A stretch of DNA of 64,000 nt from Paenibacillus beijingensis (lineage in GTDB: Bacteria; Bacillota; Bacilli; Paenibacillales; Paenibacillaceae): the NCBI RefSeq assembly GCF_000961095.1, contig NZ_CP011058.1, positions 5,038,001 to 5,102,000 on the forward strand. The letters run 5' to 3'. The notes beneath the pieces are model-generated. The model worked only from the letters and a program-made list of their open reading frames with translations, was not told the DNA's origin and searched no databases. The position numbers and the translations under genes are program-made. Positions 23,842-33,821 of this stretch are shown in pieces (position 1 is the first letter of the stretch; the number at the start of each line of letters is the position of its first letter).

Positions 23842-26294
23842 CCCCCGCCCTTACCCGAATATGCTTCGTCAAGAAATACGAGTTGAATGTCCCCCGTTAT
23901 TCCCCACTTTACAAAATGCCACTGCGTACCCCTTGTACAATCCGGCGCGTCCGGCCGATCCGCAAAGTTCTTGATCCCGTTGTACTGGTCCGGACTCGTT
24001 AAATACCGGTCGCCATCGATGTGGCGATGCGGACCGTAAACATTAAAGGTGCTCGGATAAAGCGTCAGCTCTAAATCCAGCATGCCCGCGCTTATATCCG
24101 ACGGACATGGAACCGTCCAATCCGGTCCCCAACACCAGCCCAGGTCTCGTTGCCCGATTGTGACGAATGCCGCATCTGCACGAATACCGGTGAACCGGAG
24201 CGAGGCGCCTCCTTTTATCTCCGGCAGATTCACAGCTTTCATCATTTTTACAGGGGAGCCGCAGAAAGGGAAACCTGATACGATGAAATCGGCTGCTTGA
24301 GGAATCACTTCCAGCGGAGCAAGAACGAATGGGCCAGCCGTGGTAAGCTGTCGCTCGTCTTTCCCCATCCAGGACGATTGGCTGAGTAAGGCAAAACGGC
24401 CGCGGATAAAGGCGGCAGGACACGGTTCCCCGCCGGGCACGGGAACGGCCTCCAAATAAAGAGCCATCCGTTCCTCGCATGCGAAGTTCTCGTTCCAGCC
24501 CTCGCCTAAGGTCGCCGCGAACCCGCCTTGCGCTGGATGCAGCGTTAAAGGCGCACCGTTCGCTTTCAAGGACATGACGGGATCATGTAAAAAAACTTCG
24601 AGCGGCCCTTCAATGCTGCCCGTTTGCTCAAGCGGAAAGCAGGCGTTTAGATTCCCGTTGCCGCTCTGCTCCCACTCCACATACGCCTGATTGACCGGCA
24701 GCGCTTGCACCGACCACCTGCTTTGTTCAGGAGAGATCGTAACCGTCCCGGCTGTTCGGTCAGCTGGAGCGGATTCAGGAAAAGCCGTTCGCCAATTATC
24801 CGGCTGGAGGACGGCGATGCCTGCATCACGCATTTTTTGTACAGTATCTTCCTTTTCCCATAAACACCCCTCGGCAATAAGCACACGGCTGTATTCGCGC
24901 CGGCCTATGTGCAGCTTCCCATCCACGATACGGCCATCCCGTTCAAGCGTCCGCTCCTCCGTCAGTTCAACATGGATCCCTGCTTCATGGCATGCCTCGG
25001 CAAGACGAACAACCTGCTGACTATAAAAGGCTGCTTCGGACTCCGGCGCATTTGATCCATCATGCTCGTTCATCACCATCGCCTCCTGCGGCAGAAATGA
25101 CGCCATGATACCCCGGGTAGGCGTGACGATCAGAAGCTCCGGTGTTCCGGTCAAATCGGGAAGAAAAGCGGCATCCCTCTGAATGGCGGCAAGCAGCGCA
25201 GGAAAAGCATCCTTCCATGTAAGATGGCTGGGCATGGATGGAGGCCAGTCCCGGATCGCTTGCGTTGTCAGCCTGAACTGGTTCAAATGGATGACAAAAC
25301 AGCGGATTCCATGACCGGCAAGCCATAGGATATAATCCGCAAACAATTCTGGAGATACCCCCCACCCGCCGCCGCCCATCGCTTCCGCCAGCGCAAAGTC
25401 ACGTCCTTGCTGGACGGCAATGGAATGCGCGATTTTAGGGTAAAAATGATTGCCGGGATAACGTTCGAGCGCGTCGATGGCCGGGGTCTCGACAAGCTTC
25501 AACAGCTCGAAGCAGGAGCCGCTGTAGGAAAGCTGAAAGTATGGATGCTCTTCCGCCTTCAAATGAGCCGTATATTTTTTGCCGTGTTTGGCGCACCAAT
25601 CGGCTACCGGCTTATAGAAACCTTCGGCGAGCAGATCGGTGAGCATCTCCCAATAACGGATGCGAAAGCGGCGGTCGCCTTCCCCGCCAGTAAACAAGAG
25701 CGGCAGCGAAGGGAAAATTTCCTCGCCGTATTGCTCCCGGTAACGCGCGTCCAACCTGGGGTCCCACGGCAGGGCGCCGGTTTTCAGCGTAAGGCCATGA
25801 CCGTCGAGGAAAGCGACCTCATCCGAGAAAAAGCCTTCTACATAAGCGAACGCTTCCGGTGACAATCCCGTCCGGTACCCCTCATAAGTGATCTGGATGA
25901 ACAGCTCGGTTGCTTCGAAGTCGAAGGAAGAGACTGCCGCCTTCGAGCCGAATGACAAAGAGCCGCCGGCATCGTTTTCTTTCCATTCGATCCATTCACA
26001 TTGGCAGGTCGGACGACGGCGCATCACTTCACCGCCCGCAATTCCCGACGGCCAGCCGTTCTCGTCATAAATCCAGAACGACATCGAGGCCGCCTTCGCG
26101 TACAGAATGAGTTCCGATACGACATTTAAGTACGCCCCGCTCATATAGGGAGGATCGTTCGGATAATAACGGGGATGAAAGACGACACCGCTAAAGCCGG
26201 CCGCCCGGATTTCATCCAATTGGCTTTGCAGCTGCATCACATTCAGTTCCGCATTGACTGCCCAGAAGCTGAGAAATTGCAATTCTTTGTTCAC
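23838..26294 (-). CDS. GH106-like glycoside hydrolase (possible alpha-L-rhamnosidase)
   Basis: An 818-residue protein without a signal peptide, so probably cytoplasmic. The N-terminal half looks like a TIM barrel: FLSFWAVNAELN, LDEIRAAGFSGVVFHPRYY, WIYDENGWPSGIAGG (76-88) and FFSDEV (155-160). This order resembles GH106 alpha-L-rhamnosidases and related families, which is my best but unconfirmed assignment. The C-terminal half is beta-rich. Gene ends overlap both neighbours by 4 bases, so it is translationally coupled within the polysaccharide locus, where it would trim imported oligosaccharides. Confidence 0.65.
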   Translation of the reverse strand: MNKELQFLSFWAVNAELNVMQLQSQLDEIRAAGFSGVVFHPRYYPNDPPYMSGAYLNVVSELILYAKAASMSFWIYDENGWPSGIAGGEVMRRRPTCQCEWIEWKENDAGGSLSFGSKAAVSSFDFEATELFIQITYEGYRTGLSPEAFAYVEGFFSDEVAFLDGHGLTLKTGALPWDPRLDARYREQYGEEIFPSLPLLFTGGEGDRRFRIRYWEMLTDLLAEGFYKPVADWCAKHGKKYTAHLKAEEHPYFQLSYSGSCFELLKLVETPAIDALERYPGNHFYPKIAHSIAVQQGRDFALAEAMGGGGWGVSPELFADYILWLAGHGIRCFVIHLNQFRLTTQAIRDWPPSMPSHLTWKDAFPALLAAIQRDAAFLPDLTGTPELLIVTPTRGIMASFLPQEAMVMNEHDGSNAPESEAAFYSQQVVRLAEACHEAGIHVELTEERTLERDGRIVDGKLHIGRREYSRVLIAEGCLWEKEDTVQKMRDAGIAVLQPDNWRTAFPESAPADRTAGTVTISPEQSRWSVQALPVNQAYVEWEQSGNGNLNACFPLEQTGSIEGPLEVFLHDPVMSLKANGAPLTLHPAQGGFAATLGEGWNENFACEERMALYLEAVPVPGGEPCPAAFIRGRFALLSQSSWMGKDERQLTTAGPFVLAPLEVIPQAADFIVSGFPFCGSPVKMMKAVNLPEIKGGASLRFTGIRADAAFVTIGQRDLGWCWGPDWTVPCPSDISAGMLDLELTLYPSTFNVYGPHRHIDGDRYLTSPDQYNGIKNFADRPDAPDCTRGTQWHFVKWGITGDIQLVFLDEAYSGKGGG

Positions 26295-26629
26295 TCCGGC
26301 TCTCCTTCTTCAGCGCTAGTTTTAAGCAGATCCGCCCGCAGCGGAGTGAATGCATCCAGCAGGGCACCTGCCTCCAGCGCGGTTACGCCGTGCCTCGCCC
26401 CGCCCGGTATAAACAAGGTTTCTCCTTGGCGCAGCGAATGCACCTCCCCATTGATGCGAAATTCGAAGCTCCCTTTGAGGCAATAGGTCAGCTGCTCGTG
26501 CGGGTGCTCATGCTCGTAGCCTTCCGCTCCCGCTTCAAAGTGAACCTCCATCATCATAATGGAATGACCCGGCTCGAAAATACGCCTCTTCACCCCAGGT
26601 TCCGCTTGCTCCCAAATCCCGCTATTCAC
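26291..26629 (-). CDS. Cupin, KdgF-like
   Basis: A 112-residue single-domain cupin. Metal ligands are visible: GYEHEHPHEQLTYCLKG (motif 1, with His and Glu) and FIPGGARHGV (motif 2). KdgF-type cupins convert unsaturated uronates released by lyases to linear keto sugars. Its position between a heparinase-like lyase and two glycosidases makes that role likely. It overlaps the GH106-like gene by 4 bases and follows the lyase gene by 14. Confidence 0.75.
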   Translation of the reverse strand: MNSGIWEQAEPGVKRRIFEPGHSIMMMEVHFEAGAEGYEHEHPHEQLTYCLKGSFEFRINGEVHSLRQGETLFIPGGARHGVTALEAGALLDAFTPLRADLLKTSAEEGEPE

Positions 26630-26643
26630 CCTGCTTCTCCTCC

Positions 26644-28776
26644 TTAAGCATCATTTTCATCCAGCTTCTCTAATCTTGCACCTTCATTGCGCCAGTCCAG
26701 AGAAAATCTTTGCATGCCATCCATGGTCTGGAATGCAATGAGCCATGTTCCGTCAGGCCCTTCAGTGGCAACAAGTTGATCCTGCTTTGATCGGCTTTCC
26801 GGTATGACACCACTGTTGTTCTCGTGCCCGAAATACAGAACCTGTACAAACACCACATCATTGGTTTCTTTCGCCCGGCGGATCAGCGTTGCTCTTGCGT
26901 TTGCAAGCGGATTATCCGGCGTAACCGCTGCCAGCAAATCCGATGGGGCCGAACACCAGCTCAGATGTTTCAGGATGCCGCCGTCCCGTATTTGGTAGCG
27001 AAAGACTTCGCACGGTTCAGCGGCTCGGCCGCGGTATTCGTTCAGCCACCGCAAATCAATCCGGCCTAAACCATCAATCGCCGGCTTCCACCCATCATCC
27101 GTACCGATCCATTCTCCGGACAGATGATTGGACAGGCAGATGTCTCTTGGCTGAGGCACCTGCGCCCGGGTAATATCGAGCACATAATCGCCAGCAAGCG
27201 CAAGAATCCGGCGGAAAGCAGCTCCTTCGTAAAGCTGCTCATCCCACGGCCTAAGAGCCTCCGGCAAAATGATCCGGCCTTTCATTCTGAAATCGTCCCC
27301 GCCCCAATCGACTGCCGCCTCCAGCAGCGTCCCCCATCGCTTTTGGGCGGCTTGCACAAGCCGGCCGTCGCGCGGCGGCTGATCGGAGCCGCCAAGGCTG
27401 AGCGTATTGTGGGCGAGCGTATGCTTGAACCAGCCATAATGGGCCGGCACGCCATAAGCGGTCGTACCCGGATCGGTCATGACAGGAATGGCGCCGCAGC
27501 CAAGGGACAAACCAAGCCGGTCCATATGGTCATGCTCGCCGCCGAAGATGCTGTGTTTGACGAGGGCATACCAGCCGGAAGGGTGGCGGATTTGAGATAA
27601 GCCGCTTATTGGAAGCGAATAATTTTGACGAATTAACCCTTGCAAGCTTGGCGGCCGATCGGCTGAAGCCGTAAGCTCCCTCCCGAACAATAAGGCGTAT
27701 ATCGAAGTTCTTTCGGCAGGTTCTTCGCGTGCATCAATCGGTTCTGCAGCGCAGCCCGTATATACCGTTTGGAGGAAAGAACGGTACGTCTCATCCCCGT
27801 AAATATCGAGCGCCACCTCATAGTAAGGCGCATAGCTGTCCATTCGTTCAAGTGGTCCCCCATCGTTTAGCGAGGGCATATAACCGCCCGGCAGAATAAT
27901 CTTCAACGGATAATCGAACATCGCCTTCAGCGCCGGATTGCGCCACAAATCCCACTTTGTTCCCTCGGCGATAAGGGCAAAGCCAATCAGTGCTTTAAGG
28001 GCGTAAACATGATAGTGAACGCTTCCTTCATACCAGAAGCCGTCCCCCAATATTCCCCGATCCATCTGATCGCGAAGTCCGTATTCACCGTCTAAGCCCG
28101 CTTCAATCACCGCCTCGTCGCCCAGCAAGATGCCGAGCACGCCGATCGCGGACGTAATGAGGACGGCGTGATTATGAATTTGCCGCTCTTTATGCGCAAT
28201 GAGAAACTCCGCACAGGGCGCAAGCAGACCGCTGCATATGCGCTGATCCTCTTCCGGCGAGAGGGCATCCCGCAGCAAATGAAAGCCGGCAGCCAGATCG
28301 AGAATCCAATGCGCCTCGTCAAGCGTTTGGGCGAACAGCTTCCCCGGTCCGTTATACGGAATATCGCCATGCACCTTATAAGCTTCGTAATGTTCCGAAT
28401 AACCGAGCAGAAAGCCTTTTGCCAGATTGAGCAGTTCTTCATCCGGCTCGAAGGCATAGAGCAGAGCGGCAAAGTAGACGGCCCTGCCAATCCGGTTATG
28501 AGCAGACGATGTCCAGCACGAGTCGAACGGCTCGCCCCTATGTTCCTCCCCGCATACCGGGCACACATGCAATGTTGGGAGCTCCCAATCGAATGTCAGT
28601 GCGGCTCCATCTAGGTGGCAGTGATACAGATGCGTCCACTGCCCTTTTTCCCGTTCGCCTATCGCATACCGGATCGTTGTCGCCTCTGAAGCCTCCTTCC
28701 GAAGAAGGGACATTGCGGCCAGGAACGAAGGCGACTTTCCATTGGCTCGAAGACGGCTGCGTCTCGTATCATTCAT
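26644..28776 (-). CDS. Heparinase II/III-like polysaccharide lyase
   Basis: A 710-residue protein with an alpha/alpha-toroid N-terminal domain (about 50-370) and a beta-sandwich C-terminal domain. The region KHSIFGGEHDHMDRLGLSLG near residue 415 is the heparinase II/III signature with catalytic His, and NHAVLITSAIGVL near 200 is the matching toroid motif. It has no signal peptide, so it probably acts on imported oligosaccharides. A zinc-like HVCPVCGEEHRG motif is present near residue 71. It sits between an ABC importer and KdgF-like cupin, consistent with uronate-containing glycans. Confidence 0.8.
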   Translation of the reverse strand: MNDTRRSRLRANGKSPSFLAAMSLLRKEASEATTIRYAIGEREKGQWTHLYHCHLDGAALTFDWELPTLHVCPVCGEEHRGEPFDSCWTSSAHNRIGRAVYFAALLYAFEPDEELLNLAKGFLLGYSEHYEAYKVHGDIPYNGPGKLFAQTLDEAHWILDLAAGFHLLRDALSPEEDQRICSGLLAPCAEFLIAHKERQIHNHAVLITSAIGVLGILLGDEAVIEAGLDGEYGLRDQMDRGILGDGFWYEGSVHYHVYALKALIGFALIAEGTKWDLWRNPALKAMFDYPLKIILPGGYMPSLNDGGPLERMDSYAPYYEVALDIYGDETYRSFLQTVYTGCAAEPIDAREEPAERTSIYALLFGRELTASADRPPSLQGLIRQNYSLPISGLSQIRHPSGWYALVKHSIFGGEHDHMDRLGLSLGCGAIPVMTDPGTTAYGVPAHYGWFKHTLAHNTLSLGGSDQPPRDGRLVQAAQKRWGTLLEAAVDWGGDDFRMKGRIILPEALRPWDEQLYEGAAFRRILALAGDYVLDITRAQVPQPRDICLSNHLSGEWIGTDDGWKPAIDGLGRIDLRWLNEYRGRAAEPCEVFRYQIRDGGILKHLSWCSAPSDLLAAVTPDNPLANARATLIRRAKETNDVVFVQVLYFGHENNSGVIPESRSKQDQLVATEGPDGTWLIAFQTMDGMQRFSLDWRNEGARLEKLDENDA

Positions 28777-28787
28777 CGCTTCGGCCC

Positions 28788-29681
28788 CTACCCTTTCAGC
28801 GAACCTTCCGTCATCTGCATGAACGACTTGTTCGCGATCATATAAACAAGGAGCAGCGGAAGGATGGACAAGCAGGCGCCGGCGAACATGTAATGCGTTT
28901 GTACAGCCGCGCTCGGCCCATAGCGGAGGTAGGACAGTCCGACCGTTAACGTTTGCAGCTCCGGGTTGTTCAGCGTAAATACGAGCGGCCGCAAATATTC
29001 ATTCCATGCGCCGCAAAACGTAAACAGCGCGCCCACGCCCAGCGCCGGACGCAGCAGCGGGAGCAGAATGCGCCAGTAAATGCCCGCATTCGAGCACCCG
29101 TCAATCCGGGCCGCTTCATCCAGCTCGCGGGACACTCCTTTTAGAAAGCTGAGCAGAATAAAGAAAATATACGCATGAGCGTTGATTAGAATAAGGACGA
29201 CACCCCACAGCGTCGTATGAAGATGAAGCTTTACCATCAGCTGAAACTGCGGCCGCAGCACAACCGCCCCGATCGAAATAAACATCGTCGACGCTTGAAG
29301 GCCGACAAACAAGACTTTTCCAGGGAAGGCCATCCGATCGACGACATACGCCGCCATGGAAGCGACAATCAAGGTTCCGACCGTTGAGGCGGCGCTGAGA
29401 AACACGCTGTTCCAGAGAAACCGGGAGAAATGCGCCTGCACCCAAGCCTCTTGATAGTTGCTGAACTGCCAGACCGCAGGGATCAGCTTGCCGCCCGCTG
29501 AAATTTCCGCATTCGTCATGAACGAACCGAAGGCTGTGACGACCAGCGGAAATAAAATGAGCAATGCCGTGACGAGCAAAAACAGCCCCAGCAGCACCCT
29601 TCCTCCCCAGCGTCCGGCGGAAATCGGTCCGGATTTGGATCTTGAAGGCCGTCTCGTCGATATATAAGCAGTTGTTTTCAT
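28788..29681 (-). CDS. Sugar ABC transporter permease (MalG type)
   Basis: Inner-membrane subunit of a CUT1 importer, 297 residues, about six transmembrane segments. The EAA loop ELDEAARIDGCSNAGIYWRI near residue 190 contacts the ATPase. It is the second permease of the operon, 13 bases after the MalF-type gene. No ATPase is encoded in the locus, so a shared MsmX/MsmK-type ATPase probably energises it. Confidence 0.92.
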   Translation of the reverse strand: MKTTAYISTRRPSRSKSGPISAGRWGGRVLLGLFLLVTALLILFPLVVTAFGSFMTNAEISAGGKLIPAVWQFSNYQEAWVQAHFSRFLWNSVFLSAASTVGTLIVASMAAYVVDRMAFPGKVLFVGLQASTMFISIGAVVLRPQFQLMVKLHLHTTLWGVVLILINAHAYIFFILLSFLKGVSRELDEAARIDGCSNAGIYWRILLPLLRPALGVGALFTFCGAWNEYLRPLVFTLNNPELQTLTVGLSYLRYGPSAAVQTHYMFAGACLSILPLLLVYMIANKSFMQMTEGSLKG

Positions 29682-29694
29682 GATCGGGGCCTCC

Positions 29695-30594
29695 TCATTG
29701 AAGATGGTTTAAACGCCTGGACATGAGATGGTAAATCAGCGTAATGATGCCAACGATAACCGCCGTTACAAAACCGACCGCGCTCCCGTATCCGAACTGT
29801 TGATCAGCGGTGTAGGAAGCCGACGGGGTTGGAAAGAACAGCTTATATACATATAAATACATCACTTCCGTCTTGCCGATCGGTCCGCCATCCGTTAAGA
29901 CCATAATGCTTTCATAACCCTTGAGGGAGTTGATGATGGCCAGCATAATGACAATTTGCAGCACAGGCCCCAGCATGGGAACGGTAAGATGCCAGAACTG
30001 CTGCCACCGGCTCGCGCCGTCAAGCGATGCGCTTTCGTATACGTCATTCGGTATGTTTTGAAGTCCGGACAGAAAAAGCAGCATATAGTTGCCAACCGCT
30101 CCCCAGATCGCAATGATGATTGCCGTGAGCATGGCATGATCGGGACCAAGCCAATCAATGCGCTCGGGAATGAGATGAAGCTTCAGCAGGTACTGGTTGA
30201 GCAATCCATTGTACGAGTTGAACATGATGTAAAAGACAACGGCCATGACGGCGGAGCTGATGATGGTTGGAAGGAAAATGATCGCCCGGAGGGTGCTGCG
30301 TCCCCGGAAGGAATGATTCAAGATGACCGCCAGCACAAGGCTCAGCGGAATCGTAATAAGCAGCTTTCCCCCGGCATAGATGAAGGTGTTGACGACAGAA
30401 TCCCAAAACTGGGTGTCCCGAAGCAGCCGCTCAAAGTTATCCAGTCCAACGAAGGAAGCACTGCCGTAACCTTTGTAATCGTAGAACATATACCAGATCG
30501 CCCAGCCGATCGGATAAATGCCAAGCACGCCGGTAAGCAGCAAACTCGGAAACAAAAAGAGGTATGAAAAACCGATTTGATGCAGGTTGTTCAT
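29695..30594 (-). CDS. Sugar ABC transporter permease (MalF type)
   Basis: CUT1 permease of 299 residues. The start is set at MNNLHQIGFSYL because AAGGAG lies 8 bases upstream; an ATG at 30630 is further out. The EAA loop DVYESASLDGASRWQQFWHL is near residue 205. It pairs with the MalG-type permease and the lipoprotein upstream. Confidence 0.92.
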   Translation of the reverse strand: MNNLHQIGFSYLFLFPSLLLTGVLGIYPIGWAIWYMFYDYKGYGSASFVGLDNFERLLRDTQFWDSVVNTFIYAGGKLLITIPLSLVLAVILNHSFRGRSTLRAIIFLPTIISSAVMAVVFYIMFNSYNGLLNQYLLKLHLIPERIDWLGPDHAMLTAIIIAIWGAVGNYMLLFLSGLQNIPNDVYESASLDGASRWQQFWHLTVPMLGPVLQIVIMLAIINSLKGYESIMVLTDGGPIGKTEVMYLYVYKLFFPTPSASYTADQQFGYGSAVGFVTAVIVGIITLIYHLMSRRLNHLQ

Positions 30595-30678
30595 CTTGCT
30601 CACTCCTTGAATCATTCGTTTCAGATGCACAGCAAGGGGCGTCGTATGGATGGCGGCGCCCCTTGGATGTCGCTGATT

Positions 30679-32070
30679 CTATTTTAACTTCATCGAATCG
30701 AAGTCCGGTTTAGGCTCCGCCTTCACTTCACCTGCTGCAATGGCTTTATCCAAAGCGTCGTTATATCGTTTGTCCAAATCCTGAATGATGGCATCCAGGT
30801 CGCCGCCGCTCAGCATATATTTGAAGAATGCGTCGGGCGCCATGATGCCTTCAACCTTGATCGCCGATGTCGGGTCAAGCGGCCAGGTGCCGTCATTTTC
30901 CGTCGGCATAAATCCTTCGATGCCTTTGATCGCCGGCTTTCCGGCGGAGGCCGAAATGGCCGGCACCATCGACAGGCCAAAGCCTTTTTCCTGATACGAT
31001 TTCAAGATGTCGTCCCCGTACATATACTGCATGAATTTCCATGCCGCTTCCTTATTTTTGGATTGGGCGCTGATGGACAGCCATTGTCCGCCAAGCAGAG
31101 ACGTCTTTCCTGCCACTTTGCCGTCAATTGTCGGGACGGGTGCGGCCGCCCATTCGATTTTGGCCGGAAATTGATTTTGGTAGACACCCGGCTCGGAGGA
31201 GAAAGAAATGTACATGCCGATTTTGCCTTCCGCGAACTGGGCGCGCAGCGGATCAATGTCAAGAGATTCCATTCCCGGCAGCGTGCTGCCTTCGTCAACC
31301 ATTTGTTTAAACGCCTCGATAATCGCCTTATAGCCGCTCCAATCAAATCTCGCCGTCTTGAAATCGTAGCCAAGTCCGCCGTAACCGCTCGCCTCCGCAA
31401 TGACCCTTGCCGAACGGAAAATAGCGCTCTGCGGACTTTTAAAATTAAGGGCGAAGCCATAGGCGCCTTCGGCTTTGCCGGCTTCCGTCAGCTTTTTGGC
31501 TGTTTGCACCATTTCTGCCAGTGTAGTTGGCGGTGAAACGATGCCGGCCTTGTCGAACAGGTCCTTGTTATACACAAGCCTAAGGGTTGAACCATAATTC
31601 GGCAGGCTGTACAGCTTGCCGTCGATCTCATTGTAATCCGGAATAACAGGGAACTTTTGCTTGAAGTCGTCCGTTAAATAGCTGTCGATCGGCTCCAGGT
31701 ATCCTTTCTTCACCCACGGCTGAATCGTATTTTCTTTCACGCGAATGATGTCGGGAGCCTGGCCGGATGCGAACGCCAAATCGATCGCCTGGTTGAAGTC
31801 GTCGGTCTTGACGACCAACTCCACCTCGATATTGTCGGCATTCGTTTCGTTGAATTTCTGTACGACTTCCTTAATGTAATCCTGGTCATGCCTGTCGCCG
31901 GTCCAGTAGGAGAGCTTCACTTTTTTCCCGTTACCGGCTGTCTCCAACGTACTTTGCGACTGCTCCGGCGTGTCGGATGTTCCAGGTGACGACGGCGCAT
32001 TGTTGCTGCTGCAGGCGGCGCTTAGCGCCAGCATTCCGATACAAGCGGTTAACCCCACTTTTTTGATCAT
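30679..32070 (-). CDS. Sugar-binding lipoprotein of the ABC importer
   Basis: Extracytoplasmic CUT1 binding protein, 463 residues. A lipoprotein signal MIKKVGLTACIGMLALSAAC ends in the lipobox with Cys near residue 20. The start at 32070 has GGGAGG about 10 bases upstream; the open frame extends to 32193, but that part overlaps the regulator gene. The body shows family-1 features such as LSYWTGDRHDQDYIKEVVQK and MYISFSSEPGVYQN. A cre site just upstream suggests catabolite repression at this internal point of the cluster. Confidence 0.92.
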   Translation of the reverse strand: MIKKVGLTACIGMLALSAACSSNNAPSSPGTSDTPEQSQSTLETAGNGKKVKLSYWTGDRHDQDYIKEVVQKFNETNADNIEVELVVKTDDFNQAIDLAFASGQAPDIIRVKENTIQPWVKKGYLEPIDSYLTDDFKQKFPVIPDYNEIDGKLYSLPNYGSTLRLVYNKDLFDKAGIVSPPTTLAEMVQTAKKLTEAGKAEGAYGFALNFKSPQSAIFRSARVIAEASGYGGLGYDFKTARFDWSGYKAIIEAFKQMVDEGSTLPGMESLDIDPLRAQFAEGKIGMYISFSSEPGVYQNQFPAKIEWAAAPVPTIDGKVAGKTSLLGGQWLSISAQSKNKEAAWKFMQYMYGDDILKSYQEKGFGLSMVPAISASAGKPAIKGIEGFMPTENDGTWPLDPTSAIKVEGIMAPDAFFKYMLSGGDLDAIIQDLDKRYNDALDKAIAAGEVKAEPKPDFDSMKLK

Positions 32071-32094
32071 GACGGCTGATCCTCCCTCGTCTAT

Positions 32095-32108
32095 TGAGAA
32101 CGCTTTCA
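32095..32108 (-). promoter_or_regulatory. CcpA cre site before the binding-protein gene
   Basis: On the minus strand TGAAAGCGTTCTCA matches the cre consensus TGWAANCGNTNWCA at every fixed position. A TATAGT-like -10 lies just upstream (32120-32125), so a bound CcpA would sit downstream of the start point and block transcription. Confidence 0.75.
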
Positions 32109-32189
32109 ACCACACCTTTACTATAAAATAATGCGAGGGCTGCTGGAATGCGGTGACTTCGTGTTCTAGGGCAGCTATTTCGCGTTGTT

Positions 32190-33821
32190 TCATGATTTCG
32201 GCTGCTCCGGTTTGCCAAGAAACAATTCCTTGAATTCGGAAGGGGTCAGCCCCGTCTGTTTCTTGAAGACCTCGCTGAAATAGCGCCGGTGCTCATAGCC
32301 GAGCTGCTGTGCGATTTCCTGTACCTGATAATCCTCCAGCAGCATTTCCTTCGCCCGCTCTATTTTCGCCTGTGTGACGTATTGCTGAAAGGTTGTGCCC
32401 GCTACTTTCTTGAACAAGTTGGAATAGTAACCCCAGCTCAGATTAACGGCCCGGGCACACAGCTCCAGCGTCAGATCGAGATGGAGATTGGATTTGATGA
32501 ACTCCATGGAACGATAAATAATTTTCTGCGACTCGCTCGTACGCTCCCGCTCCATCAACCGGCAGCCCATTTCGCACAGCTCATTCAGCCATATCCGGTA
32601 GTCCTGCAGCTCCGTCAGTCTCATCCCCCCTGCAGGGTCGACGCGGCTTTCGAAGGCGACAATGGAAGAACGCGGGAATTTCTCCAGCATAATGCGAAGC
32701 ATCCGAAGCGCAAGACCGTGAAACAAATGCTCGACATCGTTTGGCGTAGGACGGATATGCGACTTCTCCATTCCGGCGAAAACGTCAGCCAGCCATTCCC
32801 TGCATTTATCCGTATTTCCGGAACGAAAGGCGAACAGAAATTCATGCTCGCTTTCCGCGGTATAGATCCACTCCGCCATCCCCATATTGGAACGCGGTGA
32901 GTAGCAGAGCGCACCGTTACCTCCGGTATAAAAATGATACGACAGTGCATGAAGCGCCTGCTGATAGCTGCGCGGCAGTTCCCTCCCGTCACCAACTTCT
33001 TCTCCGATGCCTATCGAAATGGTGAACTTCGTGTTTGCGGCAATATTGGCGCAGCAGGCGTCCGCTATTGAAAGCCGTGAAGTCGTCAAGCTTGTGCCCG
33101 CGATACAGACATACCGGTTAAACTCGTCCCGGAAAACAATCGCTTTCGTAAACGACAGCACCGTTTCCTCCACAATATTTTGAAGGGAAAACCGGGCAAG
33201 CTCCAGCTCCTTCAGCCCAAGGCTTCCATAGCGCTCCGTCAGCTGGTCGATTTGGATGACCATTACTGCAAATGGCGGTGTTACCGGGGTAAGCTCCAGG
33301 AATCCCCACCACATCTGCGTCTCGGCAGCATCGGTCGGATGATGGACAAGCTGCGATAAATAGAGCTGCCTAAGGGCAGGCAGGCTTTCCTTCACCGCAT
33401 GCTCCATCTGAAGCATGCGTGTGCGTTCCAGGTGCTCGCTCTGCCACAAATCTCTTGCTTTCTTAACAACCTGAACGATATCTTCGATGGCAAACGGCTT
33501 CTTGACGTAATCCACCGCTCCGTATTGCAGCGCCTTCTGAGCATATTCGAAATCGGTATATGCGCTTAGGATAATCACCTTGCTCCATGGCAGCAGCTGG
33601 GCGATCCGCTTTGTCATCTCTAATCCATCCATCTTCGGCATCCGAACATCGGTCAAGATAATATCGGGCTTAACGGCTTCGACAAGGGCCAAGCCTTCTT
33701 CCCCGTCCGTGGCGCTGCCTGCGATCTCAATCCCATAATCGTGCCATGGAATTTTCCTGGTAATCATCTCCACGACACTGCGGATATCGTCAATAACGCA
33801 AAGCTTGGTCATCCGGTTCAT
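32190..33821 (-). CDS. YesN-type response regulator
   Basis: A 543-residue regulator: receiver domain at residues 5-125 with phospho-Asp in DIILTDVRMPKMDG, a long middle region, and a C-terminal AraC HTH pair (ARAVNLSWGYYSNLFKKVAG and LGYEHRRYFSEVFKKQTG). The start at MNRMTKLCVIDD has AAGGAGG upstream; MTKLC, 9 bases later, is possible. Its start overlaps the sensor kinase gene by about 30 bases. Together they probably sense the sugar and activate this polysaccharide locus. Confidence 0.92.
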   Translation of the reverse strand: MNRMTKLCVIDDIRSVVEMITRKIPWHDYGIEIAGSATDGEEGLALVEAVKPDIILTDVRMPKMDGLEMTKRIAQLLPWSKVIILSAYTDFEYAQKALQYGAVDYVKKPFAIEDIVQVVKKARDLWQSEHLERTRMLQMEHAVKESLPALRQLYLSQLVHHPTDAAETQMWWGFLELTPVTPPFAVMVIQIDQLTERYGSLGLKELELARFSLQNIVEETVLSFTKAIVFRDEFNRYVCIAGTSLTTSRLSIADACCANIAANTKFTISIGIGEEVGDGRELPRSYQQALHALSYHFYTGGNGALCYSPRSNMGMAEWIYTAESEHEFLFAFRSGNTDKCREWLADVFAGMEKSHIRPTPNDVEHLFHGLALRMLRIMLEKFPRSSIVAFESRVDPAGGMRLTELQDYRIWLNELCEMGCRLMERERTSESQKIIYRSMEFIKSNLHLDLTLELCARAVNLSWGYYSNLFKKVAGTTFQQYVTQAKIERAKEMLLEDYQVQEIAQQLGYEHRRYFSEVFKKQTGLTPSEFKELFLGKPEQPKS

